Below, piece after piece: positions 35,733 to 45,317 of a DNA stretch of 64,000 nucleotides. How positions within the stretch are numbered: the stretch's first letter is position 1; every line of letters starts with the position of its first letter. Both the position numbers and the translations under genes were made by a program. The DNA comes from Flavobacteriales bacterium UBA1993 (GTDB lineage Bacteria > Bacteroidota > Bacteroidia > Flavobacteriales_G > Salibacteraceae). Under the pieces are notes generated by a model, which did no database searches, was not told where the DNA came from, and saw nothing but the letters and a program-made list of their open reading frames with translations. The stretch covers positions 134,410 through 198,409 of the forward strand of contig DDCZ01000048.1 of assembly GCA_002336485.1 (NCBI GenBank), read 5' to 3'.

Positions 35733-36410
35733 TTCTCGAAGATCTATGATGTCATCTGCTTGGTCTTCGTCAAACTCAAAGTCAGAGTCGTTGACGTCAA
35801 TGTTAGACTTGAAGTTTTTTAGACGGTAAGTGTACTCATTTCCGTCCTTGGTTTTTACCACCATACTCACCAATTCGAGTTTCGCTTTGTCAATATTTAC
35901 CACTACTGTGTGGTAGTTTTTGCCCTTCGGATTCATTGGAAACATCTTAATTACATCAGCCTCGATGCCATCAATGGTAGCTGTTCCTTCATGTCGATAC
36001 TTGAAGCCTTTCTTATACATATGAAAAGCATTGGCTGGATTCATCAGGTTTCCATCTTCTTCACTTTCTTCGGGTACATCTGAAATTTGTAGCTCGCCTA
36101 CCTCCTTTATAAATGTCCATACAGTTTCGCCGTCGCTGATTATTTCCTGACCAGCAACCTCCAGCTTGTATTTCTGTTTGCCTTTCATTGTCACACTCCC
36201 CGATTGCGTTTCGTTTATTCCTTCAGACTTATTGAGCAAAGTGTATTCGAAATCAGCACTGAAAGAAGTGTATCCTGCCGCCTTATTTGAGAGGGCATCT
36301 AAGATTTCCTGCGCCTTTGGATCTTGAGGGTTTAGGTCTTTTTCTTCGTGTTGGGAAATGCCCAAGTTTGCCAATAGCATTAGGCTGATTATAGGGAGTA
36401 GATTTTTCAT
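35730..36410 (-). CDS. lolA: outer-membrane lipoprotein carrier protein LolA
   Basis: LolA carries lipoproteins through the periplasm from LolCDE to the outer membrane. The 226-residue protein has a signal peptide (LLPIISLMLLANLGISQ) and a LolA-type half-barrel: SFSADFEYTLLNKSEG, GSVTMKGKQKYKLEVAGQEI, VWTFIKEVGELQISDV and NPANAFHMYKKGF. The acidic C-terminus DFEFDEDQADDIIDLRE is usual in Bacteroidota LolA. It lies 4 bp downstream of ftsK. Confidence 0.92.
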   Translation of the reverse strand: MKNLLPIISLMLLANLGISQHEEKDLNPQDPKAQEILDALSNKAAGYTSFSADFEYTLLNKSEGINETQSGSVTMKGKQKYKLEVAGQEIISDGETVWTFIKEVGELQISDVPEESEEDGNLMNPANAFHMYKKGFKYRHEGTATIDGIEADVIKMFPMNPKGKNYHTVVVNIDKAKLELVSMVVKTKDGNEYTYRLKNFKSNIDVNDSDFEFDEDQADDIIDLRE

Positions 36411-36414
36411 GATT

Positions 36415-39006
36415 TTATGATTTGTTACCTAGGTTATCCAAATGCTGTTCCAAACTTAAGTCATCCGGTATGAGAACCTGTCTAGCCTTACTTCCTTCGA
36501 ATGGCCCAATGATACCCGCCGCTTCTAATTGATCAACAATTCTACCTGCTCGATTGTACCCTAGCTTAAGCTTTCGCTGTAGAAGTGAAGCGCTGCCCTG
36601 TTGATGTAACACAACCACTCGGGCCGCATCTTCGAACAATACATCGCGATCCATTTCGGCAAAGCTTTCACCGCCGCTTTCACCGCCTTCACCAACAAAT
36701 TCTGGTAATAAATGGGCGTCAGGATAGCCTTGTTGATCGCCAATAAAGTCTGTAATGAGTTCAACTTCCGGGGTGTCAACAAATGCACATTGAAGTCGAA
36801 TTAGGTCGTTGCCATTGCTGTACAACATGTCGCCGCGCCCTATTAATTGTTCCGCTCCTCCCGTGTCCAATATTGTCCTTGAATCGATTTTACTCGTCAC
36901 GCGGAATGCTATTCTGCTCGGGAAATTCGCCTTAATCGTACCGGTAATAATGTTGACAGATGGGCGCTGCGTTGCAATGATGAGATGGATTCCAATGGCA
37001 CGTGCCAACTGTGCCAATCGAGCGATGGGCATTTCAACTTCTTTACCCGCAGTCATAATAAGGTCGGCAAACTCATCCACGACTAGAATGATATATGGCA
37101 AGTATTTGTGACCATCATTTGGATTCAGCTTTCGCTTGATAAATTTCGCGTTGTATTCCTTGATGTTTCTACACTGCGCATTCTTAAGCATTTCATAACG
37201 ATCATCCATCTCAATACACAACGAATTCAAAGTGGTGACCACCTTCGACGTGTCTGTTATGATAGCCTCTTCTTCGTCTGGAAGCTTAGCTAAAAAGTGG
37301 CGTTCTATTTTATTGAACAAGGTCAGCTCGACTTTTTTCGGATCAACTAAAACAAACTTTACTTGCGCCGGATGCTTTTTATAGAGCAGAGAGGCGAGAA
37401 TGGCATTGAGGCCCACAGATTTACCTTGACCCGTTGCTCCAGCCATAAGAAGGTGGGGCATTTTCGCTAAATCAACCACAAATGTTTCGTTCGAAATGGT
37501 TTTCCCTAGGGCTACAGGAAGTTCCATTTTAGAATGCTGAAACTTGTCAGATTTAATCACCGTTCGCATCGAGACCACATCGGGATTCTGGTTAGGTACT
37601 TCGATGCCAATCGTACCCTTTCCAGGAATCGGAGCAATGATTCGAATACCGAGAGCGGCCAAGCTCAAGGCGATATCATCTTCAAGGTTCTTGATTTTTG
37701 AGATGCGCACTCCTGCTTCTGGAATGATCTCATACAGTGTAACAGTAGGGCCGATCGTTGCTTTAATCTTTGATATGCCAATGTTGTAATTCTTGAGCGT
37801 GTCAACAATGCGGTTCTTGTTTAGCTCCAGTTCCTCGCGTTCTACCTGTATGCTTCCGTCTCCATGGTCTTCCAACATATCAATTGGAGGGTACTGATAC
37901 TTGCTCAAATCCAAAAGCGGATCATAGTCAACCATTTCTGTTGGATCAACTTTTTCGCTTTCTGGTAGCGGTTCATCACCAGTTTTTTCTTCTACAACAA
38001 GAGATAAGTTTTCTTCCTCAGGAGTATTATTCACTACTGGCTCAGCTTCTACGGCAGAATCCGCCTGGGTAGCAACATCTTCAGCAGAAGCTGGTTCAGG
38101 TTCAGGCGTCACTTCAACAACATCTAAGGATAATTCATCCTCTATCGTTTCTTTCGTTGCGTCTGCGGCTGCATCTTTTGCGACATCTTCATCGCCAAAT
38201 TCGATCGATTTTGGAGTTTCAACCGCTTCCTTTTCAAGTGCAACCTCGGTTTGAGTTTCATCCACAGGCAAAACCGCTTCTGAATTTTCATCTTTAATTT
38301 CCTCATCTGCGACCTCAGTATCGGAGTCCATAATGGGGTCTTTGCTCAAATTTTGAATCATTCGCGGTATGCTGAGATTGAAATTTAAGATCGCAAACAC
38401 AAGCGCCGAAAAGAAAATGAGCGCGAAGGCCCCCACTTTCCCAAAAACACCGCCGAGCCAGTAGTTCATGTAAAAGCCCATTGATCCCCCAAGTAGCAGC
38501 AAAGAATTGTCGAAAATGGCCCCAAATAGCAGCGATAACCAAATTAACAGGAACAGTGAGTAGCCTACAGTTTTCCAAAATGGCAACAGGTTTATCTTGA
38601 AAAGAACTCTGAATCCGAGCAAGAAAGAGATGAGAACAAAGACGAATGAGGCAACTCCAAACCCGCGAAAAATGAATAAGTGACCGAAGTATGCACCAAT
38701 TGGTCCAAGCCAATTTTCAATTTCTTGATCTGGATTGGTAGCTATTTGTCCAAAAGAACTGCCCAAAACATGATCTTGATCTATTTTCCAAGTGAAGAGA
38801 TAAGAAGTTAGAGACAGCAGCAGGATTGCGCTAAACATTAGAAGGAATGCCCCTAAAACATTGCGCGTACGCTCGTCACTAAAAAAGCCTCCCAAACGAT
38901 CTAAAATCGCAGGAGCCTTTAGTTTCCTGTCTTTTTTAGAGGCTTTGGGCTTTTTAGCCTTACCAGTTTCGCTTACCTGGTTTTTATAGTGATTGGAGTA
39001 ACTCAA
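36415..39006 (-). CDS. ftsK: DNA translocase FtsK/SpoIIIE
   Basis: FtsK pumps DNA through the septum and promotes dif recombination at the end of replication. The 863-residue protein has four N-terminal membrane helices (about 50-200), an acidic low-complexity linker (about 215-360, rich in Glu/Val/Asp), and the motor domain with GATGQGKSVGLNAILASLLY (Walker A), ILVVDEFADLIMT (Walker B) and HLIIATQRPSVNIITG. A C-terminal winged-helix gamma domain (SASLLQRKLKLGYNRAGRI) follows. The start is TTG at 39006: reading upstream reaches TAA at 39031-39033 with no ATG or GTG between, and a promoter box precedes it. The protein N-terminus (SYSNHYKNQVSETGKAKKPK) is basic, as expected. Confidence 0.95.
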   Translation of the reverse strand: MSYSNHYKNQVSETGKAKKPKASKKDRKLKAPAILDRLGGFFSDERTRNVLGAFLLMFSAILLLSLTSYLFTWKIDQDHVLGSSFGQIATNPDQEIENWLGPIGAYFGHLFIFRGFGVASFVFVLISFLLGFRVLFKINLLPFWKTVGYSLFLLIWLSLLFGAIFDNSLLLLGGSMGFYMNYWLGGVFGKVGAFALIFFSALVFAILNFNLSIPRMIQNLSKDPIMDSDTEVADEEIKDENSEAVLPVDETQTEVALEKEAVETPKSIEFGDEDVAKDAAADATKETIEDELSLDVVEVTPEPEPASAEDVATQADSAVEAEPVVNNTPEEENLSLVVEEKTGDEPLPESEKVDPTEMVDYDPLLDLSKYQYPPIDMLEDHGDGSIQVEREELELNKNRIVDTLKNYNIGISKIKATIGPTVTLYEIIPEAGVRISKIKNLEDDIALSLAALGIRIIAPIPGKGTIGIEVPNQNPDVVSMRTVIKSDKFQHSKMELPVALGKTISNETFVVDLAKMPHLLMAGATGQGKSVGLNAILASLLYKKHPAQVKFVLVDPKKVELTLFNKIERHFLAKLPDEEEAIITDTSKVVTTLNSLCIEMDDRYEMLKNAQCRNIKEYNAKFIKRKLNPNDGHKYLPYIILVVDEFADLIMTAGKEVEMPIARLAQLARAIGIHLIIATQRPSVNIITGTIKANFPSRIAFRVTSKIDSRTILDTGGAEQLIGRGDMLYSNGNDLIRLQCAFVDTPEVELITDFIGDQQGYPDAHLLPEFVGEGGESGGESFAEMDRDVLFEDAARVVVLHQQGSASLLQRKLKLGYNRAGRIVDQLEAAGIIGPFEGSKARQVLIPDDLSLEQHLDNLGNKS

Positions 39007-39025
39007 CGTAATTCGCTTTCGATAC

Positions 39026-39033
39026 CAAATTTA
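39026..39033 (-). promoter_or_regulatory. putative -7 box of ftsK
   Basis: Minus-strand TAAATTTG matches TAnnTTTG exactly, 19 nt before the TTG start of ftsK, a spacing that supports this start. Confidence 0.5.
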
Positions 39034-39097
39034 ACTTGGTTGCGAAGGGGATAGTACAGCTTAGGGTAGAGTTATCAAATGATTTTTGAACAGAGAT

Positions 39098-39805
39098 CTA
39101 TTCAAGGAAAATTTCCATGTTCTTGACCACAAGCTTTTCGAATTCTTCAGAATTAAGTGGCTCATAGTCGTCCGAAATGGTGAATTCGTCATCGTCAATT
39201 TCTTCAGCGATAATTCGAATTGCCTTTAATCGCATTTTCATTCCGTAGTTTTCAATGCGGTAATCGAGAAAAACACCAGAGATTTCATTATACGGAGTGC
39301 ACCAATTTGGATCAAGAAGATCAATTTCATCGGTATAACAGAATTCATAATTTTCTAAATCCGAACCCTGAAAATCTAACTCAATCTTTTTGCAATTTGC
39401 CTCTGCAATTGAGAGGTGCGCGTCCGTCTCAATAATCTTGAATGATGGAAGCGTTCCAGTCATTTTTAAGGCTTCCTCCTTGTTCATCTCCAAGACATAT
39501 CGATCACTGAAAATCTTAACGAGGTTATACATCTTTTCCTTGGATCGATCAGCTACAACGGCCATTTCAATGATGCCTGCTGCAGTTTTAAGTTCAGAAC
39601 GATACTTGTCTTTCTTAAACTTCATCACCATCTTATCCGGAAGCATCTCAAGTAGAATGTTGGATGAGTCAAGCTCAGGGTATGTTACTTCATACTCTAT
39701 TGTCCCTTCTGATATATTTTGCTCGAAAGCATTATGCTCGCCACACGATCCCAAAAGGAAAAGCACAGCGGCAAAAGGTCCAATAAATCGAGTAAAGTTT
39801 ATCAC
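39098..39805 (-). CDS. predicted lipoprotein, DUF4412-like
   Basis: A 235-residue predicted lipoprotein: the signal ends in AAVLFLLGSCGEHNAFEQN (lipobox Cys at about 21). The mature part starts SEGTIEYEVTYPELDSSN and contains KMVMKFKKDKYRSEL, DAHLSIAEANCKKIELDF and NPNWCTP-like positions, the pattern of DUF4412 and related 'carrier-like' small beta proteins in Bacteroidota. The start is GTG at 39805, since a TAA lies two codons upstream. A promoter box precedes it at 39829-39836. The function is unknown. Confidence 0.72.
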   Translation of the reverse strand: MINFTRFIGPFAAVLFLLGSCGEHNAFEQNISEGTIEYEVTYPELDSSNILLEMLPDKMVMKFKKDKYRSELKTAAGIIEMAVVADRSKEKMYNLVKIFSDRYVLEMNKEEALKMTGTLPSFKIIETDAHLSIAEANCKKIELDFQGSDLENYEFCYTDEIDLLDPNWCTPYNEISGVFLDYRIENYGMKMRLKAIRIIAEEIDDDEFTISDDYEPLNSEEFEKLVVKNMEIFLE

Positions 39806-39828
39806 AAGTTAGCTCCATAGGTTGATGA

Positions 39829-39836
39829 CAAAAGTA
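39829..39836 (-). promoter_or_regulatory. putative -7 box of the lipoprotein gene
   Basis: Minus-strand TACTTTTG, an exact TAnnTTTG match, 23 nt before the GTG start. It is one of a divergent pair with the box at 39894-39901. Confidence 0.45.
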
Positions 39837-39893
39837 ACCATGGGTTTGGATCTCAAAAGGGGAAAGTAATTTTCTTCGATTGAGTCATGAAAT

Positions 39894-39901
39894 TACATTT
39901 G
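39894..39901 (+). promoter_or_regulatory. putative -7 box of the arginase gene
   Basis: TACATTTG is an exact TAnnTTTG match, 17 nt before the ATG at 39919. It lies inside the longer open frame from 39880 and so argues for the later start. Confidence 0.5.
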
Positions 39902-39918
39902 TAGTATACAATCAGAAT

Positions 39919-40866
39919 ATGCTCAAAATCATCATTCAAGAATCAGAAATCGGTGCTGGTACAAGAGGGAGTAGCCTTGGTCCAGACGCCGTAATACTGG
40001 CTGGTGCCAAACAATCCCCTAACTTCTTTGAAGGTCGAACTTGGGAAGTGCTTGAAAATAGAAACGATCATTTGCTCATTCCAACGGACACCAAAAGAGC
40101 GATTCGAATAAAGCCAATGCTTGAAGTTTGGGAAAAACATGCCCAAAGCATTCGTAAGAACATTATAGATGGCCACTTACCCGTACTACTTTCGGCTGAT
40201 CATGCTTCTGCCGGTGCAACAATCGCAGGTATAAAAATGGCCAATCCAGATAAGCGAATTGGTGTGGTTTGGATTGATGCTCATGCAGACTTGCATTCTC
40301 CATTTACATCTCCTTCGGGAAACATTCATGGTATGCCATTGGCATGCAGCATTGCGGATGACAACAATGATTTTGGACGAGAATTACCCTCGGATGCAAC
40401 CATTATGGCGTGGGATAAGATGAAGACATTGGGAAAAATCAGCCCGAAAATTGCCCCTTCCGACATTCGATTTGTTGCTGTCCGTGATACTGAAATGGAG
40501 GAAAATCACCTTATAGAGAAACACGCAATTCAAAACTATACTGTTTCAGCAGCACGAAGGATGAGCATGAGTTCCGTTGCATCAGAAATATTGAACGGGT
40601 TACAGACGTGCGACCTCATATATGTCTCCTTTGATGTGGATTCTATGGATCCCGATGTGGTCAGTTATGGGACGGGTACACCAGTAAAGGATGGACTTAC
40701 TCCGAGTGAAGCCTCCGAATTGATCAATGCGCTTCTCTTGGATCCAAAACTATGTTGTTTTGAAATGGTAGAAGTCAATCCATTATTAGATAATAAATGC
40801 AATACCATGGGCGAAACAGCTTATGAAATCTTTGCGAGTGCAATCGAAACCATAGAAAGCAAATGA
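39919..40866 (+). CDS. arginase/agmatinase family hydrolase (probable arginase)
   Basis: A 315-residue member of the ureohydrolase superfamily, hydrolysing arginine (or a related guanidino compound) at a binuclear Mn site. Metal ligands are visible: His in LLSADHASAGATIAG (replacing the usual GGDHS), the D-x-H-x-D of VWIDAHADLHSP, and the Asp residues of VSFDVDSMDPDVV; the substrate Glu is in FEMVEVNP. The start is ATG 39919 (MLKIIIQESEIGAGTRGSS); an upstream codon at 39880 would add 13 residues and lie before the promoter box. The gene overlaps argS by 4 bp (ATGA). Confidence 0.82.
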   Translation: MLKIIIQESEIGAGTRGSSLGPDAVILAGAKQSPNFFEGRTWEVLENRNDHLLIPTDTKRAIRIKPMLEVWEKHAQSIRKNIIDGHLPVLLSADHASAGATIAGIKMANPDKRIGVVWIDAHADLHSPFTSPSGNIHGMPLACSIADDNNDFGRELPSDATIMAWDKMKTLGKISPKIAPSDIRFVAVRDTEMEENHLIEKHAIQNYTVSAARRMSMSSVASEILNGLQTCDLIYVSFDVDSMDPDVVSYGTGTPVKDGLTPSEASELINALLLDPKLCCFEMVEVNPLLDNKCNTMGETAYEIFASAIETIESK

Positions 40867-42641
40867 CAAATCACGAAAGAATACTTGAGACACTAGAAGC
40901 ATTTGTTCGCACTGAAATCGGTGTTGAAATTGATCGCACACAACTTGTGTTGGATGAAACACGAAAAGAATTTGAGGGTGACTTTACGCTCGTGGTGTTT
41001 CCGCTGGTAAAAATGTTTCGGTCGGCACCAGAAGCGGTGGCAAATAAAGTCGGTGAACATTTGATTCAGTCCTTAAAAGAGATTGAAAGTTTCAATGTTA
41101 TTAAGGGTTTTCTCAATTTAAAAATGACCTCGGATTACTGGACACGCCAACTAGCTGAGGCGGGAGCCGATTCAAACTTTTTCAGTCCGAGAGAAAATGG
41201 AGATGTGGTATTGGTCGAGTACAGCTCGCCGAATACGAATAAGCCGTTGCACTTAGGTCATTTGAGGAATAATTTCCTAGGTCATTCAGTAAGTCTGATG
41301 AAGGCGTTCAGTGGTGATGATGTTGTGAAAACCCAGATCATCAACGATCGCGGAGTCCACATCTGTAAAAGCATGCTTGCGTGGCGGAAATTTGGCGATG
41401 GTGAAACTCCGGAAAGCTCTGGTTTGAAGGGAGATAAGCTGGTGGGCAAATACTATGTGATTTTTGATCAACACTTGCGTTCCGAAATTTCAGAATTGGA
41501 GCATCAAGGTGTTTCAAATGAAGAGGCGAAGAAAGCCGCGCCTCTAATGATGGAAGTGCAGGAAATGCTCCAAAAATGGGAGGCGAATGACCCTGAAATC
41601 AGAAAGCTCTGGAGCATGATGAATGGATGGGTTTATGCTGGATTTGAGCACACATATGATCGAATGCAGGTCAGCTTTGATCATTTGTATTATGAGTCAG
41701 AGACATACCTAAAGGGAAAGGACATCGTAGTTAAAGGGCTTGCAGATGGTGTGTTTTATAAAAAAGAAGATGGGTCTGTTTGGTGCGATTTAGAGGCCGA
41801 GGGGCTGGATCATAAGTTGCTCATTCGCGGTGATGGAACTACCGTGTATATGACGCAGGATATTGGAACTGCTGTTCTTAGGTTTGAAGATTACCCGGAG
41901 ATGACTCAGGCCATTTATACCGTTGGCGACGAACAAGATTATCACTTCAAAGTGCTATTCAAAATTCTTGAAAAGCTCGGCTACAGCTGGGCGCCAAACT
42001 GCAGACACCTTAGTTACGGAATGGTTGATTTACCTTCTGGTAAGATGAAATCCAGAGAAGGAACCGTAGTGGATGCCGATGACTTGATGGTTGAAGTCGT
42101 GCGAGCTGCTCAAGAATCATCACAGGATAAGGGGAGGTTAGATTCGCTATCGGAATCAGAGCAGCGTGACCTGTTTGAAACATTAGGAATCGGTGCGCTC
42201 AAGTTTTTTCTGTTGCGTGTTGATCCAAAAAAGCGAATGATGTTTGATCCGGAAGAATCGGTAGCTCTAAATGGAGATACGGGGCCTTTTGTTCAATACA
42301 CCTACGCACGATGTCGTGCGGTGTTGAGAAAGTCCGGGGCGGACCCAATTAGGGCAGATCTGGAAGGCGTTCAACTTATGGATAAAGAGCGAGCACTCTT
42401 AAGAGGGTTGATGAGTTTTAGAGCTGAGATGAACACCGCGGCAATGGCTATGAATCCTTCAGCCGTGGCAAACTACTGCCTTGAAATTGCCAAGGTGTAT
42501 AATCAGTTCTATCATGACATTCCAATTCTTACTGCAGATGGGGCGGAACGATCTTTTAGACTGGAGTTAACCCGGCTCACCTCAGAAACCATCAAGGTTG
42601 GGATGTCGCTCTTGGGAATTGATGTTCCCGAGCAGATGTGA
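40863..42641 (+). CDS. argS: arginyl-tRNA synthetase
   Basis: A 592-residue class I synthetase charging tRNA-Arg. The HIGH-type motif is SSPNTNKPLHLGHLRNN (about 114-130) and the KMSK counterpart is GKMKSREGT (about 393-401). An N-terminal Add-1 domain and the C-terminal DALR anticodon-binding domain (GDTGPFVQYTYARCRAVL onward) are complete, and the length is normal. Translation is coupled to the arginase gene. The 3' end abuts lptD, which is on the other strand. Confidence 0.97.
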   Translation: MTNHERILETLEAFVRTEIGVEIDRTQLVLDETRKEFEGDFTLVVFPLVKMFRSAPEAVANKVGEHLIQSLKEIESFNVIKGFLNLKMTSDYWTRQLAEAGADSNFFSPRENGDVVLVEYSSPNTNKPLHLGHLRNNFLGHSVSLMKAFSGDDVVKTQIINDRGVHICKSMLAWRKFGDGETPESSGLKGDKLVGKYYVIFDQHLRSEISELEHQGVSNEEAKKAAPLMMEVQEMLQKWEANDPEIRKLWSMMNGWVYAGFEHTYDRMQVSFDHLYYESETYLKGKDIVVKGLADGVFYKKEDGSVWCDLEAEGLDHKLLIRGDGTTVYMTQDIGTAVLRFEDYPEMTQAIYTVGDEQDYHFKVLFKILEKLGYSWAPNCRHLSYGMVDLPSGKMKSREGTVVDADDLMVEVVRAAQESSQDKGRLDSLSESEQRDLFETLGIGALKFFLLRVDPKKRMMFDPEESVALNGDTGPFVQYTYARCRAVLRKSGADPIRADLEGVQLMDKERALLRGLMSFRAEMNTAAMAMNPSAVANYCLEIAKVYNQFYHDIPILTADGAERSFRLELTRLTSETIKVGMSLLGIDVPEQM

Positions 42642-45257
42642 TTAACGTAAGGGTACGTTAAACTGACGATTCCGATTCAACTTTAAATCTTGTAATGTGG
42701 ATGCCTTCACGTTAATGGCAAAGTTGTAACTCTGGTACGTTCCAAATGGAACGACTCGAAGCGACATTTCCCAACAGTGAAGGTTTCGGTAGACATTGAA
42801 TGAAGTGTAGGAGATTTCCTGCTCGCGAATGTCATAACTCGTTTGAACTCCGACTTTCCAATTCGTTGTGAGATTAATATCTCCACGCAGATCCACATTT
42901 TGAGATATCGTCTCGGTAAATGCCGTTCGGCTATAATTTATATTGTACGTGACAGACGCATTCCATGGAACTTCAAAATCAACAAAATCATCGTAATATA
43001 AGCCCTGGTTCTCTAGTTTGTCCTTTTTCTTTTCCGACTTCTTTCGTGTCGATTTCGGGTTAATGTTATAGGTGAAGTTTCCCTGCGCGCGCGTCCATTT
43101 TCCAATTTTCCCATTTCGAGTATACCAAAACTCGGCTACTTTTCGACCGGTTTCATTATTCCATGCATACGGGTCGAGGGTGGCAGAACCATTAAATCTA
43201 AGACCAGGAACAATGGATGTTCGCACCGAGATTCTTAACGGAGCCCAATTGTTCGAATCTTTAGCGAGGTTGTACGAAGTCGCAAACCCAAGAGCGTCTA
43301 AAAGCTTTAGTTTTTTATCCTTTCCATCCCTGGTCGAATCTTCTCTATTTCGAACTTTGAGTTCAAAGGTGTTGTTCAAGGCAAGGTTCAATACTCCATT
43401 TTCTTTCGATGCCGGAGCATTGTAAACACCTGTTTGGTATATCGAGTACTCGTCCATATTACCAAACGAATCCGTTTGAACTGACTTGTAATATCCCCAA
43501 AATGGGTCGCTGTAATCTGGTTTATATCCAATGCTTGCAGATGGAGTAACTTGGTGCCGCATGGCCTTTATGACATCACTTCTGTAATTGTATATACCAT
43601 AAATAACGGTGCTTAAACTGAGGTTTGCGCCGCCTTCCCAATAGCCAGCCAGTTCGTTAACTTTATACTCATCCACTCGGTTGCTGTCTGGGTTCCACTC
43701 TTGTCTTACGGTTTGTCTCAGTCCAGTTAGTTTGTTACTAATGCTAGGTGTAAGGGTGAAAAACCTTAAAACCTTATAACCGGCATTAATAGGAATATCG
43801 GCTCGCATTCCGTTTCGCATTTCACCCAAAGTGCTATCACTAAACAAGCGTTCGAAGGGAGCGGTGACCTGATTTTTTGCCTCTAACGAACCTCGAATTC
43901 CGATTTTTTCCCACGGTGCTTCTTTGCCAATGGCTGCGTCTCGTTTGAACGGATAAACCCTAGCCATGGTCAGTGCTGCATTTGGTAGTTGAAGGTTTAC
44001 GTTTCCCGTTTTAGCATTCTGATCACTGGATGCAGCAACCCGTAGTGCGAAGGGTGAATTCGCGAAGTTCTTCGTGTAATTCACACTCGACTTGGTACTG
44101 TTTCTTAATTGGTTTGTGGCCGATTCATTCGTGTTTAACCTGTCGGCGTCTGGATTACCAAAGTCAACGCTCGCGCTAAACGTCCTTCCCGGGCGTGCCT
44201 TCGGATCTTGTCTATGTGTCCACTTAATCTTATATCTCAGAGGCTTGTTATTGTAGCCTGGAAATTCTGGTTCACCATAGATTCGCTTTACCAATTGAAG
44301 ACCGCCGCTCCCTGAGTATTTATACTTTTTTGCGTAGCGCGAGTTGATATACCCGTTCCAGCTACCACGTGTGAAAACATCTGCGGTGATGGCAACATCG
44401 GCCACGTCACCAATGCCAAAATAATAACCGCCCCCGTTTAAGGATAAGCCCAGCCCTCTTGTTTCACCCCAACTGGGAATGATGATGCCGTTTGCTCGAC
44501 CTTCACTATTAGGGAAGAATCCGAAAGGAATGGCCAATGGGGTTGGTACATCTGCAATTGACAAATATGCCGGCCCAGTGATAATTTTATCCTCCGTGAT
44601 GATTTTGAGCTTTTTTGCGTGAATATGAAAGTGTGGATCTTCATATTCACATGTGGTGTATTTGCCGTTTTGGATATAGATTACCTTGCCTGTATCCTTT
44701 TTTACGACCTCACCATGAATGTATCCTTCTCCCTCCTGGGTGCGCACTGTCTTGCTAAGACCTCGCTGCGTTTTGAAGTTGTAACGCATTTCTCCTGATT
44801 CGAACTTTGTGTTTCCTTGTTGAAAAACGGGCGTTCCCACTATTTTCCCATTACTATCTGGTAAACCCGTAGCGCGCAATTCGCTCTTGCTGAGTGAAAT
44901 TTCTATGAAATCGGCTTCCAGTTTTATATCGCCATATTCAGCTACTGCCTTTCCATATAAATAGACTTTATCCTCTCCTAAATCGATTAGCATTGAGTCC
45001 TCCGCATTGTAAAGCACTTGATGGTCGAGAGACGATCGTCGACGCTTCGGCTTCAAGGAATCGGATGCGGTAGAATCTGTCTGAGTGGAGTCGAGAATCG
45101 AAGTAATGGTCGAATCATCCAATGAGTCGGTCGAAAACTGACTAATAATTGCGGTATCATTAACGTTTATACCCGCGGAGTCACTGCTCTGAGACCGCCC
45201 TTGAAGGGAACAGAAAACAATTAACAAAGTCAGGTGAATGAAACGAGAGATACTCAA
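42642..45257 (-). CDS. lptD: LPS-assembly outer-membrane protein LptD
   Basis: LptD is the outer-membrane barrel that inserts LPS at the cell surface. The 871-residue protein has a signal peptide (LTLLIVFCSLQGRSQ), a Ser/Asp/Thr-rich spacer (to about residue 70), an OstA/LptA-like beta-jellyroll (about 85-230, including AEYGDIKLEADFIEISLSKS), and a long C-terminal LptD barrel (about 240-871). The start is TTG at 45257; in-frame codons upstream reach TAG at 45279-45281 without an ATG. Together with the LptA/OstA-like gene at 50227-51987, it forms part of the LPS export path. Confidence 0.87.
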   Translation of the reverse strand: MSISRFIHLTLLIVFCSLQGRSQSSDSAGINVNDTAIISQFSTDSLDDSTITSILDSTQTDSTASDSLKPKRRRSSLDHQVLYNAEDSMLIDLGEDKVYLYGKAVAEYGDIKLEADFIEISLSKSELRATGLPDSNGKIVGTPVFQQGNTKFESGEMRYNFKTQRGLSKTVRTQEGEGYIHGEVVKKDTGKVIYIQNGKYTTCEYEDPHFHIHAKKLKIITEDKIITGPAYLSIADVPTPLAIPFGFFPNSEGRANGIIIPSWGETRGLGLSLNGGGYYFGIGDVADVAITADVFTRGSWNGYINSRYAKKYKYSGSGGLQLVKRIYGEPEFPGYNNKPLRYKIKWTHRQDPKARPGRTFSASVDFGNPDADRLNTNESATNQLRNSTKSSVNYTKNFANSPFALRVAASSDQNAKTGNVNLQLPNAALTMARVYPFKRDAAIGKEAPWEKIGIRGSLEAKNQVTAPFERLFSDSTLGEMRNGMRADIPINAGYKVLRFFTLTPSISNKLTGLRQTVRQEWNPDSNRVDEYKVNELAGYWEGGANLSLSTVIYGIYNYRSDVIKAMRHQVTPSASIGYKPDYSDPFWGYYKSVQTDSFGNMDEYSIYQTGVYNAPASKENGVLNLALNNTFELKVRNREDSTRDGKDKKLKLLDALGFATSYNLAKDSNNWAPLRISVRTSIVPGLRFNGSATLDPYAWNNETGRKVAEFWYTRNGKIGKWTRAQGNFTYNINPKSTRKKSEKKKDKLENQGLYYDDFVDFEVPWNASVTYNINYSRTAFTETISQNVDLRGDINLTTNWKVGVQTSYDIREQEISYTSFNVYRNLHCWEMSLRVVPFGTYQSYNFAINVKASTLQDLKLNRNRQFNVPLR

Positions 45258-45279
45258 ATTGGTTTGGGAACGATGGTTC

Positions 45280-45287
45280 TACATTTG
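45280..45287 (+). promoter_or_regulatory. putative -7 box of the amidase gene
   Basis: TACATTTG, an exact TAnnTTTG match, lies 51 nt before the amidase ATG. It faces the minus-strand box at 45310-45317, so the two transcripts would start within about 10 nt of each other and overlap at their 5' ends. Confidence 0.45.
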
Positions 45288-45309
45288 TTATTACCGAGAA
45301 AGAATCGGG

Positions 45310-45317
45310 CAAAGCTA
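45310..45317 (-). promoter_or_regulatory. putative -7 box of lptD
   Basis: Minus-strand TAGCTTTG, an exact TAnnTTTG match, 52 nt before the TTG start of lptD. Confidence 0.4.
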
